A DNA stretch of 18,964 nt, taken from contig CAUEFI010000033.1 in NCBI GenBank assembly GCA_958477305.1, positions 1 to 18,964 of the forward strand. The letters are read 5' to 3'. The stretch's first letter is position 1. The number at the start of each line of letters is the position of its first letter. The notes beneath the pieces were generated by a model. The model ran no database searches. It was not told the DNA's origin and saw only the letters and a program-made list of their open reading frames with translations. The stretch comes from HGM12998 sp900756495 (GTDB lineage Bacteria > Bacillota > Clostridia > Oscillospirales > Oscillospiraceae). Made by a program: the position numbers and the translations under genes. Below are positions 16,373 to 18,964 of this stretch, one piece after another.

Positions 16373-16462
16373 AAAAAACACGAAAACGGCCGCCAATTAT
16401 AGGCATGAATGTACAACCAAAGCACACCCAAAGCAAACAACAGCTATCTATGGCGGCCGTTT
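16373..16462 (-). terminator. Long-loop inverted repeat with T tract after the flavoprotein gene
   Basis: A perfect 12-bp inverted repeat (AAACGGCCGCCA at 16384-16395 and its complement at 16451-16462) encloses a 55-base loop. On the minus strand the distal arm is followed by TCGTG and six Ts (16378-16373). It starts about 28 bases after the flavoprotein stop and probably ends that transcript. The loop is unusually long for a terminator and contains a TATAAT (16401-16396, minus) without a good -35. Confidence 0.55.
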
Positions 16463-16490
16463 CCACGGAAATTATGAAATTACAATCGCC

Positions 16491-17411
16491 TTAGAGGGAA
16501 GTAATATAGCGGCCAAGGGCCATGGCGGCTGTTACGCCGTCGCCCACGGCGGTAGCCATCTGGGCGGGAGAATTGGTGCGGATATCACCCGCTGCATAGA
16601 CGCCGGGGATGGCAGTCGCCATCTGCTCGTTTACCGGCACCTGACCGGCGGGTGTCAGCTCCAGAGTGCCCTGCAGGAACTGGGTGTTGGGCACCAGACC
16701 GATGCGGACATAGATGCCCTGCACGTCCAGCATGCGCTTCTCACCGGTGGCTACATCGGAGACCTCTACGCCGGTAACCCAGTCGTCACCCACAATGCCC
16801 TCGATCTTGGTGCCGCAGATGACCTCGATGTTGGGGTTCTCCTCGGCCCGATCCAGCAGGACCCGGGATGCCTTGGGCTGGGCCATGAGCTCCACCACAG
16901 TCACCTTGCAGCCCAGGCGCTCCAGGTAAAGGGCCTCTGTGATGCCGCTGTCGCCGGCACCGGCCACCACCACGCTCTTTCCGGCGCACAGAGCGCCGTC
17001 GCAGGTGGCGCAGTAGAACACGCCCTTGTGGGCGAGCTCCTTCTCGCCGGGCACGTTCAGAAGACGGGGATGAGAACCGCTGGCGATGATAACGCCCTTG
17101 CAGGTGAGGGAGCCGTCGTCGGTTTTGACCACCAGATAGCCCTTCTTCTCCTCAATGCCCTCGACCTCGCCGGTCTCCACCTCGGCGCCGGCGTTGCCCG
17201 CCTGCTCCAGCATGGCGGTAGCCAGATCGGGCCCCATGATGCCCTCTGCAAAGCCGGGGTAATTCTCAATCAGCTGGCGGCTCATCATCTCGCCGCCCAT
17301 GGTCTCCTTCTCCAGGATCCCGGTGTTGAGGCCGGCGCGGCTGGTGTAGATGCCGGCGGCCAACCCGGCGCAGCCGGAGCCAATGATAATGACGTCATAA
17401 TCGGTAAACAT
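16491..17411 (-). CDS. Thioredoxin-reductase-like FAD oxidoreductase
   Basis: A 306-residue flavoprotein of the low-molecular-weight thioredoxin reductase family. It has the FAD motif DVIIIGSGCAGLAAG (6-20), the redox pair C134-A-T-C137 in FYCATCDGA, the nucleotide-domain motif VVVAGAGDSG (147-156) and the FAD C-terminal motif AAGDIRTNSPAQMATAVGDG. Length matches TrxB. The HRRxxxRA motif that normally grips the NADPH phosphate is replaced by VELMAQPKASR (173-183), so the electron source may be NADH, another flavin route or ferredoxin. No thioredoxin gene is nearby. With the redox selenoprotein next downstream, it could be its reductant or serve a thioredoxin that is. AGGAGG lies twelve bases before the ATG. 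Confidence 0.9.
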   Translation of the reverse strand: MFTDYDVIIIGSGCAGLAAGIYTSRAGLNTGILEKETMGGEMMSRQLIENYPGFAEGIMGPDLATAMLEQAGNAGAEVETGEVEGIEEKKGYLVVKTDDGSLTCKGVIIASGSHPRLLNVPGEKELAHKGVFYCATCDGALCAGKSVVVAGAGDSGITEALYLERLGCKVTVVELMAQPKASRVLLDRAEENPNIEVICGTKIEGIVGDDWVTGVEVSDVATGEKRMLDVQGIYVRIGLVPNTQFLQGTLELTPAGQVPVNEQMATAIPGVYAAGDIRTNSPAQMATAVGDGVTAAMALGRYITSL

Positions 17412-17450
17412 ACTCTGTCTTGCCCTCCTGTTATTTCGATGGTGTCTTCT

Positions 17451-17479
17451 ATTTTAGCATTGGGCTGCTCCGCTGTCCA
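17451..17479 (-). promoter_or_regulatory. Promoter of the thioredoxin-reductase-like gene
   Basis: On the minus strand TGGACA (17479-17474), a 17-base spacer and TAAAAT (17456-17451) each match five of six consensus bases, with an extended TGC directly before the -10. The leader to the ATG at 17411 would be about 33 bases and contains AGGAGG. Confidence 0.7.
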
Positions 17480-17514
17480 ATATGGATCGTTAATATGCGG
17501 CTTTCCCCCATTTA

Positions 17515-17537
17515 CCGGGCAAATAGGCACAGCCCGG
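17515..17537 (-). terminator. Weak hairpin after the MaoC-like gene
   Basis: CCGGGC and GCCCGG form a 6-bp stem with an eleven-base loop, 14 bases past the stop. There is no T tract, so it is a poor terminator; partial read-through into the flavoprotein gene is likely. Confidence 0.3.
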
Positions 17538-17551
17538 AGATCCCATCTGAA

Positions 17552-18793
17552 TTAGAGGGGCCGGTCGTACTCGGCGCGGGAGGCCAGCTTCACCACAAAG
17601 TCAGACTTGGTGTGGAGCACGCCGTCCTGATTCTCACCCCAGATGTTGACCTCGACCACGTGGTCGCCGTCCTTGTCCACGAACTTCTTGCCGACCTTGC
17701 CCTTCACATAGGTCATGTCGCCGAAGAAGACCATGCGGCGGTCCTGGGAGTCCACGGACTTGACGAAGGCGTCGTCACCCATCCAGTCGCAGATGCCGTG
17801 TACCAGCATCATCTCATTCTGGATACCGGCGGAGTTTGCGTAGGGATAGCCGAAGATATTGGCGGCGTGGTCGGTATAGTGCCAGTCGCGGCGCAGGATG
17901 TGCTCCCCAGTCTCGGGGTCGATGGGGTGGTGCTGGAGGTGGTCGCGCATGACGGCCCACTTGATGGCGTAGGCGTAGGGGTAGCAGCTGACCATGGTGC
18001 GGGCGCAGGCGTCAGCCACATCCATGGGCCCCTTGATGATGACAGGCAGCTCGTCGCCCTCGTTGACCTCTTCCCAATAGCGGGTCTTGGAGCCGCGGCG
18101 GAACTTGCCGGCCAGCTGGTCGTCATAGTTCTGGTGGAGCCGATCCAGCTCCTCCTGGGTGTAGACGCGGCGCTTCTTGTCCTGATACATTTTGGCCTCT
18201 TTGACCTTCTTGCCGCGCTTGCCGGGAGGCGTTGCCATGTAGATGTTGCGGTGCGTCTCGATGGCGACGATCTCATCCCGCTGGTTGACATAGTAGCGGG
18301 GTACGCTCTCGATAAACATGCGGTAGGGCTTGCCCTCCACATGCTTCTCCTCAAAGCCGGCATAGCGGTCATAGATGGAGAAGGAGTCGCCGGGACGGAT
18401 GGGCTTCAGGTAGTCGTGGCGGCTGCCGCCGGCCAGACGGGCGATGCCGGGAACACGCAGACGGCCGCCGAAAGCGGAGCCAAAGGCGATGCAGGTTTCA
18501 AAAATAGGAGGCGCAATGATGCCGCCCCAGCGGGTGCCGGCCGCATAGGTGGGATCGCGCCAGATGGGGTTGGGATCGCCGCAGGCATCGGCATAGTGGC
18601 GGATCAGATCCTCGGTGATGTACTTGTAGTTGATGCCGCGCTCATACTCGTCGGTCATGATAGCGGTGGAGGGAGGGGGCAGCTTGACCTCGCCGCGGCC
18701 CTCGTTGAACTGCGCGATCTTCTCATCCAGCTTTTTGTTCCAGTCTTCGTCGCTCAGATTGTCCCAGTCATAGGCTTCATCGTAGGTAGCCAT
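17552..18793 (-). CDS. Double-hotdog MaoC/FAS1-like acyl-CoA dehydratase
   Basis: A 413-residue protein with two hotdog-fold parts. The N-terminal part (about 50-200) resembles the MaoC N-terminal/FAS1-like dehydratase domain (YITEDLIRHYADACGDPNPI, GGIIAPPIFETCIAFGSAFG, YLKPIRPGDSFSIYDRY). The C-terminal part (about 215-400) has RYWEEVNEGDELPVIIKGPM and RDWHYTDHAANIFGYPYANS. Such proteins hydrate or dehydrate acyl-CoAs, often in breakdown of branched or aromatic acids. The usual D-x-NPxH reads DPNPIW in the first half, so its His is missing, and the second half may carry catalysis. I chose the ATG at 18793 because AAAGGGGA lies just before it; the frame is open upstream to a TTG at 18811 that would use up that site. 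It follows an enoyl-CoA hydratase gene by 70 bases. Confidence 0.88.
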   Translation of the reverse strand: MATYDEAYDWDNLSDEDWNKKLDEKIAQFNEGRGEVKLPPPSTAIMTDEYERGINYKYITEDLIRHYADACGDPNPIWRDPTYAAGTRWGGIIAPPIFETCIAFGSAFGGRLRVPGIARLAGGSRHDYLKPIRPGDSFSIYDRYAGFEEKHVEGKPYRMFIESVPRYYVNQRDEIVAIETHRNIYMATPPGKRGKKVKEAKMYQDKKRRVYTQEELDRLHQNYDDQLAGKFRRGSKTRYWEEVNEGDELPVIIKGPMDVADACARTMVSCYPYAYAIKWAVMRDHLQHHPIDPETGEHILRRDWHYTDHAANIFGYPYANSAGIQNEMMLVHGICDWMGDDAFVKSVDSQDRRMVFFGDMTYVKGKVGKKFVDKDGDHVVEVNIWGENQDGVLHTKSDFVVKLASRAEYDRPL

Positions 18794-18823
18794 TTTTTGT
18801 TCCCCTTTCAAATATTTTGATTA

Positions 18824-18839
18824 CCGCGTCTTCACGCGG
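18824..18839 (-). other. Small hairpin between hydratase genes
   Basis: CCGCGT-GAAG-ACGCGG forms a 6-bp stem with a four-base loop between the enoyl-CoA hydratase stop and the MaoC-like ribosome site. Without a T tract it is more likely an mRNA-stability or processing element than a terminator. Confidence 0.35.
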
Positions 18840-18863
18840 CAGATTTGACATCGCCTTTGCACA

Positions 18864-18964
18864 TCAGCGGCCGCGCCAGGAGGGGGAGCGCTTTTCGAGG
18901 AAAGCCGCGACGCCCTCGGCGCGGTCCTCGCTGCCTGATACAATGGCGAAAAGCCGGTTCTCAA
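18864..18964 (-). CDS. Enoyl-CoA hydratase/isomerase, C-terminal fragment
   Basis: Only the last 33 residues are in the window; the gene continues past the right edge. The readable end is ENRLFAIVSGSEDRAEGV, then AAFLEKRSPSWRGR and a TGA stop at 18864-18866. The SEDRAEG-x-AFLEKR-x-P-x-WRGR ending is the standard C-terminal signature of crotonase-family enoyl-CoA hydratases, where this helix helps assemble the trimer. Catalytic glutamates lie outside the window. The gene precedes the MaoC-like hydratase on the same strand and probably shares its operon. Which acyl-CoA it acts on cannot be judged. Confidence 0.85.
   Translation of the reverse strand, partial: ENRLFAIVSGSEDRAEGVAAFLEKRSPSWRGR

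Noticed and set aside
16396..16401. TATAAT on the minus strand as the selenoprotein promoter
   Set aside because: No acceptable -35 lies 16-18 bases upstream, and it is inside the loop before the T tract; the TTGACT/TATATT pair closer to the gene is better.
17420..18820. Long plus-strand open frame (466 residues)
   Set aside because: It is antisense to the MaoC-like gene, is rich in V/L/A/G/H as expected for a complementary frame, and has no recognisable domain.

Overview
The window looks like chromosomal DNA from a GC-rich anaerobic Firmicute, most likely a clostridial (Oscillospiraceae-type) gut or sediment bacterium. I infer this from strong AGGAGG-type ribosome sites, a bacterial selenocysteine system, biotin-type acyl-CoA carboxylase and CoA-transferase genes, and general protein resemblance. 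I could not run a search, so the taxon is a guess. The DNA is dense in genes, with no mobile element, CRISPR array or rRNA.

Layout. Positions 82-4116 (minus strand) hold an operon of an acyl-CoA carboxyltransferase followed by two class III (CaiB/BaiF) CoA-transferases. Divergent from it (4402-6372, plus) are a LysR regulator and a metallo-beta-lactamase-fold hydrolase. Positions 6390-10905 (plus) form a selenocysteine locus: a consensus promoter, tRNA-Sec (selC), a terminator-like hairpin, selA, selB and a second LysR regulator, closed by a strong terminator. selD is not in the window. Positions 10937-14355 (minus) carry a nitroreductase, a MATE exporter and a MatC-like carboxylate permease.

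Positions 14486-16258 (minus) hold the most notable gene: a selenoprotein of the UGSC type, read through an in-frame UGA (residue 105, motif CGVGC-U-GSC) and fused to a large C-terminal domain of unknown function. Ordinary gene calling splits it into two pieces. Upstream on the same strand are a thioredoxin-reductase-like flavoprotein (16491-17411), a double-hotdog MaoC/FAS1-like hydratase (17552-18793) and the 3' end of an enoyl-CoA hydratase (18864-18964, cut by the window edge).

How it may fit together (inference). The acyl-CoA genes (CoA-transferases, carboxylase, hydratases) suggest anaerobic breakdown or conversion of an organic acid brought in by the permease. The UGSC selenoprotein, with the flavoprotein as possible electron donor, may carry out a redox step in that route. 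The Sec machinery between the two acyl-CoA blocks would allow the selenoprotein to be made. The substrate is unknown.
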